Shown here one piece after another: positions 5,928 to 12,080 of a stretch of DNA of 16,193 nt. The position numbers and the translations under genes were made by a program. The notes below the pieces were generated by a model, which made no database searches, was not told where the DNA came from, and saw only the letters and a program-made list of their open reading frames with translations. The stretch comes from Candidatus Peribacteria bacterium (GTDB lineage Bacteria; Patescibacteriota; Gracilibacteria; Peribacterales; Peribacteraceae): the NCBI GenBank assembly GCA_903854455.1, contig CAINWJ010000028.1:1-16193 (forward strand). Direction: 5' to 3'. Each line of letters opens with the position of its first letter. Position 1 is the first letter of the stretch.

Positions 5928-7325
5928 TCACACACCTACTCCGTTGTACCTAAGCCCCGCCTCCCGTACCTCCTCCGGTTCATAGATATTCCTGCCATCG
6001 AACAGATCCTTCCCCCTCATCATCTTTTTCAAGGCTTTTAGATCAATCCCACGGAATGCATCCCACTCGGTCAGTACCAGCACGGCATCTGTGCCCTTTG
6101 CAGCTCCCAATGGTGAACTGGAATACTTCACGTTCTTCGGAAGCAGCGGCTTCGCGCGATCCATGGCGACGGGATCGAACGCGGTGACGGAATGACCGGC
6201 TTTGATCAGTGCTTCGATCACGTCGATGCTCGGTGCTTCGCGCATATCGTCGGTCTTCGGCTTGAATGCCAAACCCAGAACCGCAACGTGGGACTTCTTC
6301 TTCAGTGACTTCAATACTTTCGCGATGAACCGCTGGCGCTGGTGCTGATTCACCGCATCCGTCGCCTCGATGATCGGAAGCGGAACATTGTATTCCTTTG
6401 CCGTCGCCATCAGTGCCTTCACGTCCTTGGGGAAGCAACTCCCGCCATAGCCGATGCCGGCGTGTAGAAACTTGGGTCCGATGCGGTTATCCAGCCCCAT
6501 TCCCCTCGCAATATCGCGAATATTCGCTCCCGTCACCTCGCAGAGCGGAGTGAGCATGTTGATGAAGCTGATCTTCGTCGCCAGGAATGCATTGGAGGCA
6601 TACTTCACGATCTCGGCACTCTCACGACTCATGAAGACGAGAGGCTTCCCGACGCGGGTGATCGGTCGATACAGATCTTCAATGAGAGAAGAAGCAAAAG
6701 ATTCAGAGGAACCAGAAGAACCAGAGGAAAGGTCGGAAACTTCATGCCCAACATTCTTCTGGTTCCTTTGGTTCTTCTGTTTCTTCTGGTTCCTTGCATT
6801 GATTCCAACCACAATCCGATCGGGCATCATCGTATCTGTCACCGCCATGCCTTCGCGGAGGAACTCCGGATTGCTGACGACGGGCACGCTGACCCTTAGC
6901 CCGCGCTTCTTTAAGATCGCTGCGATGCGGTCCTCGCACTTCTTGCCCGTTCCGACCGGCACGGTCGATTTGTTGACGAAGATGAGATCGTGATCGATGT
7001 GCTGCGCGACGGTCTCAGCAACGGAAAAAACAGCCCGAAGATCGGCTTTGTATCCTTCGCCCGGAGGCGTCGCCACAGCGGAGAACAGTACCTGCACCTG
7101 CGGCAGGACCTCGATCAGGTCAGTAGTGAATGACAGACGACCACTCTTCAGATTCGACCGGATCAGCTCCTCCAGTCCCGGTTCGTAGATGGGACTCTTG
7201 CCCTTCCTAAGCATCGTCACCTTCTCATGATCGATGTCGACACCGATCACTTCATGCCCCAGCTCCGCGAAGCAAGCAGCGGAGACCAAACCTACATAAC
7301 CGGTACCGACAATCGCGATCTTCAT
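5928..7325 (-). CDS. ugd: UDP-glucose 6-dehydrogenase with an in-frame repeat insertion
   Basis: Oxidises UDP-glucose to UDP-glucuronate using two NAD+ in the cytoplasm. The protein is 465 aa; the family is usually about 430-450. The N-terminal NAD domain shows MKIAIVGTGYVGL (1-13) and VIGVDID (26-32). NKSTVPVGT (118-126), NPEFLREG (152-159) with the catalytic Glu, KYASNAFLATKISFIN (241-256), and GYGGSCFPKD (292-301) with the nucleophile Cys297 are all intact. The C-terminal UDP-binding domain has GLAFKPKTDDMREAPS (351-366). Residues about 177-212 are extra: a charged, three-residue-periodic stretch (ARNQKKQKNQRNQKN) and a Ser/Gly stretch (DLSSGSSGSSES) that normal Ugd lacks at this loop. They are encoded exactly by a 9-nt-period hairpin element. 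All catalytic residues remain, so the enzyme is probably active. The start at 7325 gives the canonical N-terminus, and there is no Shine-Dalgarno sequence. The product feeds the 4-epimerase encoded downstream. Confidence 0.95.
   Translation of the reverse strand: MKIAIVGTGYVGLVSAACFAELGHEVIGVDIDHEKVTMLRKGKSPIYEPGLEELIRSNLKSGRLSFTTDLIEVLPQVQVLFSAVATPPGEGYKADLRAVFSVAETVAQHIDHDLIFVNKSTVPVGTGKKCEDRIAAILKKRGLRVSVPVVSNPEFLREGMAVTDTMMPDRIVVGINARNQKKQKNQRNQKNVGHEVSDLSSGSSGSSESFASSLIEDLYRPITRVGKPLVFMSRESAEIVKYASNAFLATKISFINMLTPLCEVTGANIRDIARGMGLDNRIGPKFLHAGIGYGGSCFPKDVKALMATAKEYNVPLPIIEATDAVNQHQRQRFIAKVLKSLKKKSHVAVLGLAFKPKTDDMREAPSIDVIEALIKAGHSVTAFDPVAMDRAKPLLPKNVKYSSSPLGAAKGTDAVLVLTEWDAFRGIDLKALKKMMRGKDLFDGRNIYEPEEVREAGLRYNGVGV
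6692..6796. repeat. Hairpin element B1 (9-nt period) inserted in frame in ugd
   Basis: The purine-rich left arm (6692-6731; GAACCAGAA-type units) and pyrimidine-rich right arm (6753-6796; TTCTGGTTC, CTTTGGTTC, TTCTGTTTC, TTCTGGTTC) are nearly complementary, giving a stem of roughly 25 bp with G-U pairs around a ~20-nt loop. Its boundaries coincide with the extra residues of Ugd. The same 9-nt design recurs between genes at 8410-8512 and 13427-13492. Confidence 0.85.
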
Positions 7326-7343
7326 GCAACGAGTGTAACGAAG

Positions 7344-7463
7344 TAATGTAAAATGTAGAATGTAAAACTTGTAGTGAGCGTAGTCGAACTATGCAGAATT
7401 TCTGCAGAAACAGCCCGATTGCCGCTTGCGCATTCTACATTCTAAATTATACATTCTACATTC
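7344..7463. repeat. Paired heptanucleotide hairpin element A2 between divergent genes
   Basis: The left arm (7344-7368; AATGTAAA/AATGTAGA units) and right arm (7431-7463; CATTCTACATTCT, ACATTCTACATTC) are complementary. The right arm ends three bases before the kinase ATG at 7467; the left arm begins 19 bases before the ugd ATG. The central part holds GAGCGTAGTCGAAC (7377-7390), a perfect 15-nt palindrome and TTTCTGCAG (7399-7407), which is also in element A1. Confidence 0.8.
7392..7406. promoter_or_regulatory. 15-nt perfect palindrome between divergent ugd and kinase genes
   Basis: TGCAGAA-T-TTCTGCA is an exact dyad with 7-nt arms, in the middle of the divergent intergenic region. The size and position fit a dimeric repressor site, but it may only be the core of element A2. 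No regulator gene is seen in the window. Confidence 0.35.
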
Positions 7464-7466
7464 CGC

Positions 7467-8408
7467 ATGCGTTTCCTCATCCACGGTTCCATCGCCTACG
7501 ACTTGCTCCTCCACACGGAGAGCTCATTTCCGGATGCCATCAACCCCAAGGAATTGAGTAAGCTCTCGGTCTCCTTCCTGGCGGAACATATGGAACGGCA
7601 CCACGGAGGAACGGGTGCGAACATCGCGTGGAACAGTGCGCTGCTTGGCGATACGCCGATGCTCGTCGGCGCAGTCGGCAATGATGGAGATGACTATCTG
7701 ACATTGCTCAAGAAACGTGGCATCGATGTGAGCCTGGTCGAACAGAGAAAAGGAGAAGTGACCGCAACCGCCATCATCGGCACTGATAGCGCGGAGCGGC
7801 AGATCACGTTCTTTCATCCGGGAGCGGACGGATCTGCAGGGCTGCCGGACTGTAGTGACCTCAGCGAAACGGTCGATTTCGGTATCGTATCGCCACGGAA
7901 TGCCAAGCTGATGATCGAAGGTGCCGGTGCGATGGCGGCGGCAAAAATCCCCTACCTCTTCGATCCCGGACAACAGGTGATCCTGTTCGGTCAGGATGAG
8001 TTCCGACGCGCAGTGGCAGGAAGCAAGGGTCTGGTGATGAACGAGTACGAGTGGGAACTGGCATCCAAAAAGCTCGAATGGACGGAGAAAGACGTGCTGC
8101 AGACTTGTGGCTTGCTCGTCATTACACTCGGTGAGCGGGGTTTACGATTGGAGAAGAAAGGCGAGCGTCATGACATCCCGGCATGCAAGCTGAGTCAACT
8201 GAAAAATCCCACTGGTGCGGGTGATGCGGTCCGTGCGGCACTGCTCCATGGCCTGTCGCGGAAATGGTCACTCGTCGATACCGGTCGTCTGGCGGCAGCC
8301 ATGGGATCGTTGGTGTGTGAGCAGGAAGGGACGATGCTAGAAGCACTCGATTGGGAAATGCTTGAGGGGCGAGTGATGGATAATTACCGTGAAAAGCTGC
8401 CGAAGTAG
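7467..8408 (+). CDS. PfkB-family kinase, probably adenosine kinase
   Basis: A 313-residue ribokinase/PfkB-family kinase, a cytoplasmic ATP-dependent sugar or nucleoside kinase. GGTGANIAWNSALLG (47-61) and VGAVGNDGDD (67-76) form the N-terminal family signature. FDPGQQ (165-170) and MNEYEWEL (191-198) are typical of the nucleoside-kinase-like branch. NPTGAGDAVRAALLHGL (247-263) is the second signature, with the anion-hole GAGD and catalytic Asp253. The substrate cannot be read from the sequence alone. The next gene is ahcY, whose product releases adenosine that must be removed to drive SAH hydrolysis, so adenosine kinase is the best inference. Ribokinase or another nucleoside kinase is the alternative. 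The ATG at 7467 gives MRFLIHGSIAYD, the normal N-terminus. Repeat element A2 abuts the start and B2 begins just after the stop, so both untranslated ends are repeat-derived. Confidence 0.85.
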   Translation: MRFLIHGSIAYDLLLHTESSFPDAINPKELSKLSVSFLAEHMERHHGGTGANIAWNSALLGDTPMLVGAVGNDGDDYLTLLKKRGIDVSLVEQRKGEVTATAIIGTDSAERQITFFHPGADGSAGLPDCSDLSETVDFGIVSPRNAKLMIEGAGAMAAAKIPYLFDPGQQVILFGQDEFRRAVAGSKGLVMNEYEWELASKKLEWTEKDVLQTCGLLVITLGERGLRLEKKGERHDIPACKLSQLKNPTGAGDAVRAALLHGLSRKWSLVDTGRLAAAMGSLVCEQEGTMLEALDWEMLEGRVMDNYREKLPK

Positions 8409-8409
8409 T

Positions 8410-8512
8410 AAAAGGAAGCCAAAGTAACCAACGAAACCAAGGAAACCAAAGAGTTCAAATATTATTTCCTTGGTTACGTTGGAATCCTTGGTTTCTTTGG
8501 TTTCCTTTAATT
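8410..8512. repeat. Hairpin element B2 (9-nt period) between the kinase gene and ahcY
   Basis: Left arm 8410-8451 has GAAGCCAAA, GTAACCAAC, GAAACCAAG, GAAACCAAA units; right arm 8464-8510 has CCTTGGTTA, CGTTGGAAT, CCTTGGTTT, CTTTGGTTT units. The outer ends pair (AAAGGAAGCCAAAG with CTTTGGTTTCCTTT, one G-T), and a perfect 11-bp inner stem (AACCAAGGAAA/TTTCCTTGGTT) is an alternative. The element starts two bases after the kinase stop and ends 24 bases before the ahcY ATG. Confidence 0.85.
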
Positions 8513-8535
8513 CTCTCTGATACTCTCTCCCCACT

Positions 8536-9786
8536 ATGTCCTTCACCAAAGATCCCAAGCTCGCCGCCCAGGGCAAGCTCAATCTCGAAATCGCCGAGAA
8601 GCACATGGGTGCGCTGCTCACCGTGCGCGATGAGTTCAAGAAGACCAAGCCATTCAAAGGACTCACGATCGGCATGGCGCTGCACGTGACGAAAGAGACT
8701 GGAATTTTGATCCGCACGCTGACCGCCGGAGGAGCCAGGGTCGCCATCACCGGGTGCAATCCCCTGTCGACGCAGGATGACATCGCCGCGGCACTGGCGG
8801 AGGAAGGTGTGGAAGTCTGGGCGTACAAGGGCGAGAGCCGCGAGGATTACTACAAATTCCTAACCGCGGTGATTCAGACCGAACCCGACATCACCATCGA
8901 CGACGGTTGCGACCTGGTGACGGAGATCCACACCAAGCACAAAGGACTCCTGCCCAAGCTGATCGGCGCATGCGAGGAAACGACGACGGGCGTGATTCGA
9001 TTACGTGCAATGGAGAAGGAAGGTGAGCTCAAGGTTCCGGTGATCGCGGTCAACGACAACCTGACCAAGCATCTGATGGACAATTACTACGGGACGGGGC
9101 AATCCACGCTCGACGGCATTCTTCGATCGACGAACATGCTCTTCGCAGGCAAGACGGTGGTGATCCTGGGCTACGGCAGCTGCGGCAAAGGAGTCGCCAT
9201 GCGCGCCAAAGGCCTGGGTTCACAGGTGATCGTGACGGAAGTCGACGCGTTCGCTGCACTGCAAGCTGCCATGGACGGTCATCGCGTGATGACCATGGAG
9301 GACGCCACGCCGCTCGGCGACCTCTTCATCACCGTCACCGGCAACATCCACGTGATCCGCATGGAGCACATGGAGAAGATGAAGGACGGCGCCATCCTGG
9401 CAAACTCCGGACACTTCGATCACGAGATCGACATGGCGGCACTGGAGAAGAAGGCGGCGAGGAAGCGAAGAGTCCGGCATTACCTCGACGAGTACAAGCT
9501 AAGTAGCGGTCGCGTGATCTACGTCGCCGGCGAAGGACGACTCGTGAACCTGGCATCGGCGGAAGGTCACCCGAGTGAAGTGATGAGCCTGAGCTTCTGC
9601 GGTCAGGCACTCGCCTGTGAGTATCTGGTGAAAAACAAAGGCAAGCTTCAGCCGACGGTCATCACACTGCCCACGGAGATCGATGACCGCATCGCCAAGC
9701 AGCAGCTGATCGCGATGGGTGTTGCCATCGATGAGCTGACGCCGGAGCAGAAGAAATACTTGGGGAGCTGGAGGGAGGGAACATGA
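8536..9786 (+). CDS. ahcY: Adenosylhomocysteinase (SAH hydrolase), short form
   Basis: NAD-dependent cytosolic enzyme that splits S-adenosylhomocysteine into adenosine and homocysteine, keeping methyltransferases free of product inhibition. Length is 416 aa. MALHVTKETG (47-56) carries the substrate His, DDGCDL (122-127) the conserved Asp, CEETTTGV (146-153) the Glu, and NDNLTKHLMDNYYGTGQS (173-190) the Lys178/Asp182 pair. GKTVVILGYGSCGKG (205-219) is the NAD-binding loop, and NSGHFDHEID (290-299) and EGRLVNLASAEGHPSEVM (333-350) follow. The C-terminus ends in LTPEQKKYLGSWREGT. It lacks the KPxxYRY tail of the eukaryotic/proteobacterial form, resembling the shorter archaeal/Thermotoga type. 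The start at 8536 is 24 nt after repeat B2, with no Shine-Dalgarno motif. It lies 127 nt downstream of the probable adenosine kinase gene and may be co-transcribed through B2. Stop is TGA. Confidence 0.95.
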   Translation: MSFTKDPKLAAQGKLNLEIAEKHMGALLTVRDEFKKTKPFKGLTIGMALHVTKETGILIRTLTAGGARVAITGCNPLSTQDDIAAALAEEGVEVWAYKGESREDYYKFLTAVIQTEPDITIDDGCDLVTEIHTKHKGLLPKLIGACEETTTGVIRLRAMEKEGELKVPVIAVNDNLTKHLMDNYYGTGQSTLDGILRSTNMLFAGKTVVILGYGSCGKGVAMRAKGLGSQVIVTEVDAFAALQAAMDGHRVMTMEDATPLGDLFITVTGNIHVIRMEHMEKMKDGAILANSGHFDHEIDMAALEKKAARKRRVRHYLDEYKLSSGRVIYVAGEGRLVNLASAEGHPSEVMSLSFCGQALACEYLVKNKGKLQPTVITLPTEIDDRIAKQQLIAMGVAIDELTPEQKKYLGSWREGT

Positions 9787-9788
9787 CG

Positions 9789-9823
9789 GAATGTAGAATG
9801 TAGAATGTAGAATGTAGAATGTA
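9789..9823. repeat. Heptanucleotide array A3 (GAATGTA x5) after ahcY
   Basis: Five perfect GAATGTA units begin three bases after the ahcY stop and are followed by AAATTG. It is the same heptamer as the arms of A1 and A2, but no complementary right arm is present within the next 150 bases. The plus strand repeats TAGAAT (5/6 to TATAAT) every seven bases. Confidence 0.9.
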
Positions 9824-9871
9824 AAATTGTGGCTATAGTAAGCCTTTATGTTGATACTGATAAAATAAAAG

Positions 9872-9899
9872 TTGCGTACAGATTGGCAGTCAATAGAAT
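9872..9899 (+). promoter_or_regulatory. Weak candidate promoter of the 64-aa ORF
   Basis: TTGCGT (9872-9877; 3/6), 16-nt spacer, TAGAAT (9894-9899; 5/6). The expected start near 9906 leaves a short leader before ATG 9924. The -35 is poor, so this is tentative. Confidence 0.25.
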
Positions 9900-9923
9900 G
9901 ACGCGGATTTTCCTAAGACTTGT

Positions 9924-10118
9924 ATGCGCGATGCGAACATTAATTGGAAAGAAGTAGCCATATTCCGTCAGCAATTATTGAACGAAAAAAGAAAATGGAT
10001 GATCGAGAACGGTGAAGATAGTCCTATCGAGATCAGTCGTCTCAACCATCGAATAGATATTTATGAAGAATTGAAAAGAAAAAGAGGACCAAGACCAAGT
10101 AAATCTCAGAAGCAATAA
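9924..10118 (+). CDS. Small charged helical protein, unknown
   Basis: A 64-residue frame (MRDANINWKEVAIFRQQLLN...) rich in Lys, Arg and Glu, with no signal peptide, membrane helix or cysteine. Two probable helices are visible: IFRQQLLNEKRKWM (13-26) and ISRLNHRIDIYEELKRKRG (37-55). The pattern RQQL...ISRL...RIDIYEELKR loosely resembles the N-terminal part of the next gene's product (LRQQLREE...ISRRIACLGRRIDEFMKR), hinting at a shared small domain. I do not recognise the family. No Shine-Dalgarno motif precedes the ATG, as elsewhere here. It lies 137 nt after ahcY and 141 nt before the next gene on the same strand. The amino-acid composition and the resemblance to its neighbour favour a real gene. 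Confidence 0.5.
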   Translation: MRDANINWKEVAIFRQQLLNEKRKWMIENGEDSPIEISRLNHRIDIYEELKRKRGPRPSKSQKQ

Positions 10119-10178
10119 TCCCAATTGCCCAATTTCTCGCATATCTCTGCGGTAAAACAAAATTTTCAGCCAAGATGT

Positions 10179-10206
10179 TTGACAGACTCTGACAAATCCT
10201 TACAAT
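10179..10206 (+). promoter_or_regulatory. Strong sigma70-type promoter of the 226-aa unknown gene
   Basis: A perfect -35 TTGACA (10179-10184), 16-nt spacer and TACAAT -10 (10201-10206; 5/6). The expected start near 10213 gives a ~47-nt leader containing TTGTAC...GTACAA (6-bp stem, 10-nt loop) in front of ATG 10260. It also shows that the true start is 10260, as an upstream in-frame start at 10125 would precede the promoter. Confidence 0.65.
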
Positions 10207-10259
10207 GCGCGCAACTTTTGTACTGGCGAAGCGGTACAAGCTTTTCATCTTCTAATCCC

Positions 10260-10940
10260 ATGAAACCCCAAGAAATCCAATCTCTCAGGCAGCAGCTACG
10301 CGAAGAAGTTGCTCAGGTAAATAAGGAAGCTGAGGGAGTTGAAGAAACTCAGAAAACAAAAAAGGTAATTGCACTACTTGCTCTCGAACTACATAAAGCA
10401 ATTGAAAAGGCGATTGAGAAGCCGGATCTGACATATTCAGACATCTCTCGAAGAATTGCTTGCCTTGGAAGGAGAATTGACGAATTTATGAAAAGAAATG
10501 TAGATCTGAAAGTGCTTGAAAAAGAATTGACTGGTATCGACAAAGAATCTGGCGATGACACCGTTTCGATTGCTGAAGATGAGACAGTAGTGATTGCTGA
10601 AGATGAGACTCCTGATGGAAGACCTTCGAAATCCGAACTTAAACGGAGGAGATTTAAACAGGCGAACGCAGAGAGAGATGAGAGAGCCCAAGCTCAAACA
10701 CATTTCAGAACTGTCAGGGAGCTAGAAGCTCATGTAATAGCATTCCTTGAAAAGAAAAAAGCAGGCGCAGAGTGTCCTGCAATGCAAGAAGTGATTCAGC
10801 GTGTTGCTTTTGCGGAAGGAAGTGGAAATCTTGAGGTTAGTTTGGTCAAATACGTTCTTACTCAAGCTGAAAAAAAAGCTGCAAAATACTCTGATCAAAA
10901 CGAAGGCAAAAATAAAAAAAATAAGAAAGTATATGTGTAA
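10260..10940 (+). CDS. Unrecognised coiled-coil-like protein with an acidic tandem repeat
   Basis: I do not recognise this 226-aa protein. The N-terminal third (1-92) is helical and charged: MKPQEIQSLRQQLREE, then a more hydrophobic helix VIALLALELHKAIEKAIEK (36-54) and ISRRIACLGRRIDEFMKRN (62-80). Residues 101-116 are a duplicated acidic octapeptide, TVSIAEDE/TVVIAEDE, probably part of a flexible linker. A basic segment SKSELKRRRFKQANAERDERAQAQ (123-146) and a second helical domain (150-208) follow, then a Lys/Asn-rich tail (GKNKKNKK) that could bind nucleic acid or be disordered. No signal peptide or membrane segment is present. Translation from an in-frame ATG at 10125 was rejected because a strong promoter lies between it and 10260. 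The gene stands alone, with tRNA-Ser downstream. The N-terminal RQQL and RID patterns resemble the preceding 64-aa ORF. Confidence 0.75.
   Translation: MKPQEIQSLRQQLREEVAQVNKEAEGVEETQKTKKVIALLALELHKAIEKAIEKPDLTYSDISRRIACLGRRIDEFMKRNVDLKVLEKELTGIDKESGDDTVSIAEDETVVIAEDETPDGRPSKSELKRRRFKQANAERDERAQAQTHFRTVRELEAHVIAFLEKKKAGAECPAMQEVIQRVAFAEGSGNLEVSLVKYVLTQAEKKAAKYSDQNEGKNKKNKKVYV
10563..10610 (+). repeat. 24-nt tandem duplication encoding IAEDET twice
   Basis: Two 24-nt units (10563-10586, 10587-10610) share ATTGCTGAAGATGAGAC exactly and differ in the first few bases. The duplication is in frame within the unknown 226-aa gene. Confidence 0.85.
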
Positions 10941-11123
10941 TCTCAACATTCCAAAGATAGGAAGCCGCCACGGAACTGCTAGTCGGATCCACGTTGTTCG
11001 CGAATGCCAATGATGAAACTGCTGGTCCCTTCCGAAAAAATCAATTGTTGTGATGCGCTGGGAATAAGAAGAGGTGCCCGAGGTCAGCCACGAACCGGAG
11101 CGAAGCGACTGGTTCAAGTTCGT

Positions 11124-11151
11124 TTGAGATTATTGTATGTTACCCTATAGC
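11124..11151 (+). promoter_or_regulatory. Candidate tRNA-Ser promoter
   Basis: TTGAGA (11124-11129; 4/6), 16-nt spacer, TATAGC (11146-11151; 4/6). The expected start falls at or just inside the tRNA 5' end at 11155, so this spacing is tight and the call moderate. Confidence 0.35.
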
Positions 11152-11154
11152 CAC

Positions 11155-11245
11155 GGAGAGGTGGCCGAGTGGTCGAAGGCGCGCGACTCGAAATCGCGTA
11201 GACCCCAAAAGGGTCTCGAGGGTTCGAATCCCTCCCTCTCCGCCA
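11155..11245 (+). tRNA. tRNA-Ser(CGA)
   Basis: A complete 91-nt class II tRNA with encoded CCA. The acceptor stem GGAGAGG (11155-11161) pairs with CCTCTCC (11235-11241), followed by discriminator G and CCA. The D-arm region GCCGAGTGGTCGAAGGC, the anticodon stem CGCGA/TCGCG around loop CTCGAAA (anticodon CGA, reading UCG), a long variable arm with the stem GACCC/GGGTC, and the T-arm GAGGG TTCGAAT CCCTC are all present. The long variable arm and anticodon identify serine. REP sequences begin only about 15 nt after its 3' end. Confidence 0.97.
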
Positions 11246-11259
11246 CTGTGTCAGTGCTG

Positions 11260-11290
11260 CCTGTCCCCGCACAAAGCATTGTGCTCCTTT
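11260..11290 (+). repeat. REP copy 1 (forward, compensated stem)
   Basis: CTGTCCCC precedes the hairpin GCACAA-AGCA-TTGTGC (11269-11284), then TCCTTT. Compared with the other copies (GCGGAA-AGCA-TTCCGC), two stem positions changed on both sides so that pairing is kept. Confidence 0.8.
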
Positions 11291-11317
11291 ACTAGAAAGG
11301 CGAAGTATCGCAATACA

Positions 11318-11344
11318 ACAAGGGAGCGGAATGCTTTCCGCGGA
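11318..11344 (-). repeat. REP copy 2 (inverted)
   Basis: The minus strand has hairpin GCGGAA-AGCA-TTCCGC (11341-11326), followed by TCCCTT. It pairs with copy 1 as an inverted set 41 nt apart, upstream of the transposase gene. Confidence 0.85.
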
Positions 11345-11492
11345 GTAAGAGTCTCACAGAAAGAATATCTGTCTGTTCTTTTCCAGCCCAGAACGGAAAT
11401 TTTCTCATCAGATCAACAAGAACCAATGCCATCAACAATGTTCTCAAATAGACAATGATGACTGGGGAATAGGAACTTCATAGCCTGATGTC

Positions 11493-11930
11493 ATGTTCCA
11501 GCGCCACCCCATCCAGAACCAACACCTCATGTTGGTGACAACGAATACGAAAGATCGCATCCGGATATTCGCAAACCCTGCTTGTGCTAGAGAAGCGGTG
11601 GAAAGTCTGTACAGAGTACAGTGCTGGAAACCCTTCTTCCTCTTCGGATTCGTCATCATGCCCGACCATTGTCATTTCCTGATGAACGTCCCCGAGCACG
11701 GATCAATTTCAAAAATCATGCAGGCATACAAGAGATCCGTATGCTTCGAAATCGGCAAAGCGATCTGGCAAAGCCGATTCCATATCAAGATCGTTCACTC
11801 TTGCGGACCAGTGCTGAAATACATACACATGAATCCGGTGCGACAAAACCTCTGCCTGGAACCTGCAGCCTATCCATGGTCATCAGCATCGGGAAGGTGG
11901 GATGTCTGTGACCTGCCCATGGAATACTGA
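11493..11930 (+). CDS. REP-associated tyrosine transposase (RAYT, Y1/HUH family)
   Basis: A 145-aa single-domain HUH nuclease of the IS200/RAYT group, expected to cut and rejoin single-stranded DNA at REP hairpins. Visible signatures: HLMLVTTNTKDRIRIF (11-26) as the first strand and turn; GFVIMPDHCHFLM (52-64) with the His59-x-His61 metal pair; a helix ISKIMQAYKRSVCFEIG (72-88); IWQSRFH (91-97); and KYIHMNPVRQNL (109-120), the conserved block whose Tyr110 is the probable nucleophile. PAAYPWSSASGR (124-135) is the usual family ending. The segment between FH and the Tyr is a few residues shorter than in typical RAYTs, but no frameshift is seen. The start at 11493 gives a normal N-terminus, without a Shine-Dalgarno sequence. 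Four REP hairpins surround the gene, supporting a RAYT rather than an IS200 transposase. Activity is unknown. Confidence 0.9.
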   Translation: MFQRHPIQNQHLMLVTTNTKDRIRIFANPACAREAVESLYRVQCWKPFFLFGFVIMPDHCHFLMNVPEHGSISKIMQAYKRSVCFEIGKAIWQSRFHIKIVHSCGPVLKYIHMNPVRQNLCLEPAAYPWSSASGRWDVCDLPMEY

Positions 11931-11954
11931 TGTCCAGATCAATCTGCTTGGGAA

Positions 11955-11987
11955 GCCTGTCCCCGCGGAAAGCATTCCGCTCCTTTG
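11955..11987 (+). repeat. REP copy 3 (forward)
   Basis: CCTGTCCCC followed by the hairpin GCGGAA-AGCA-TTCCGC (11965-11980) and TCCTTTG, 24 nt after the transposase stop. Flanks match copy 1; the stem matches copies 2 and 4. Confidence 0.85.
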
Positions 11988-12080
11988 TGCATTTGGTGGT
12001 GTCTGCCTATCCAAAGAATGATGGAAATACAAACAAGAAATACAGGAATGAATATTGTGCTTATATTAGCGAAGAAACTT

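Noticed and set aside
9789..9823. CRISPR array
   Set aside because: Units are 7 nt with no spacers; there are no cas genes. The 9-nt and 39-nt repeats likewise have no spacers.
10125..10259. Upstream in-frame start for the 226-aa protein
   Set aside because: A TTGACA-16-TACAAT promoter lies inside this stretch, and the encoded residues are unlike the rest of the protein.
11089..11122. Hairpin GAACC...GGTTC before tRNA-Ser as a terminator or decayed REP
   Set aside because: A stem of only five pairs, no T-run, and no match to the REP core.
11621..11911. 96-codon frame overlapping the transposase gene
   Set aside because: It is a shifted reading of the RAYT gene, whose own frame holds all HUH motifs.
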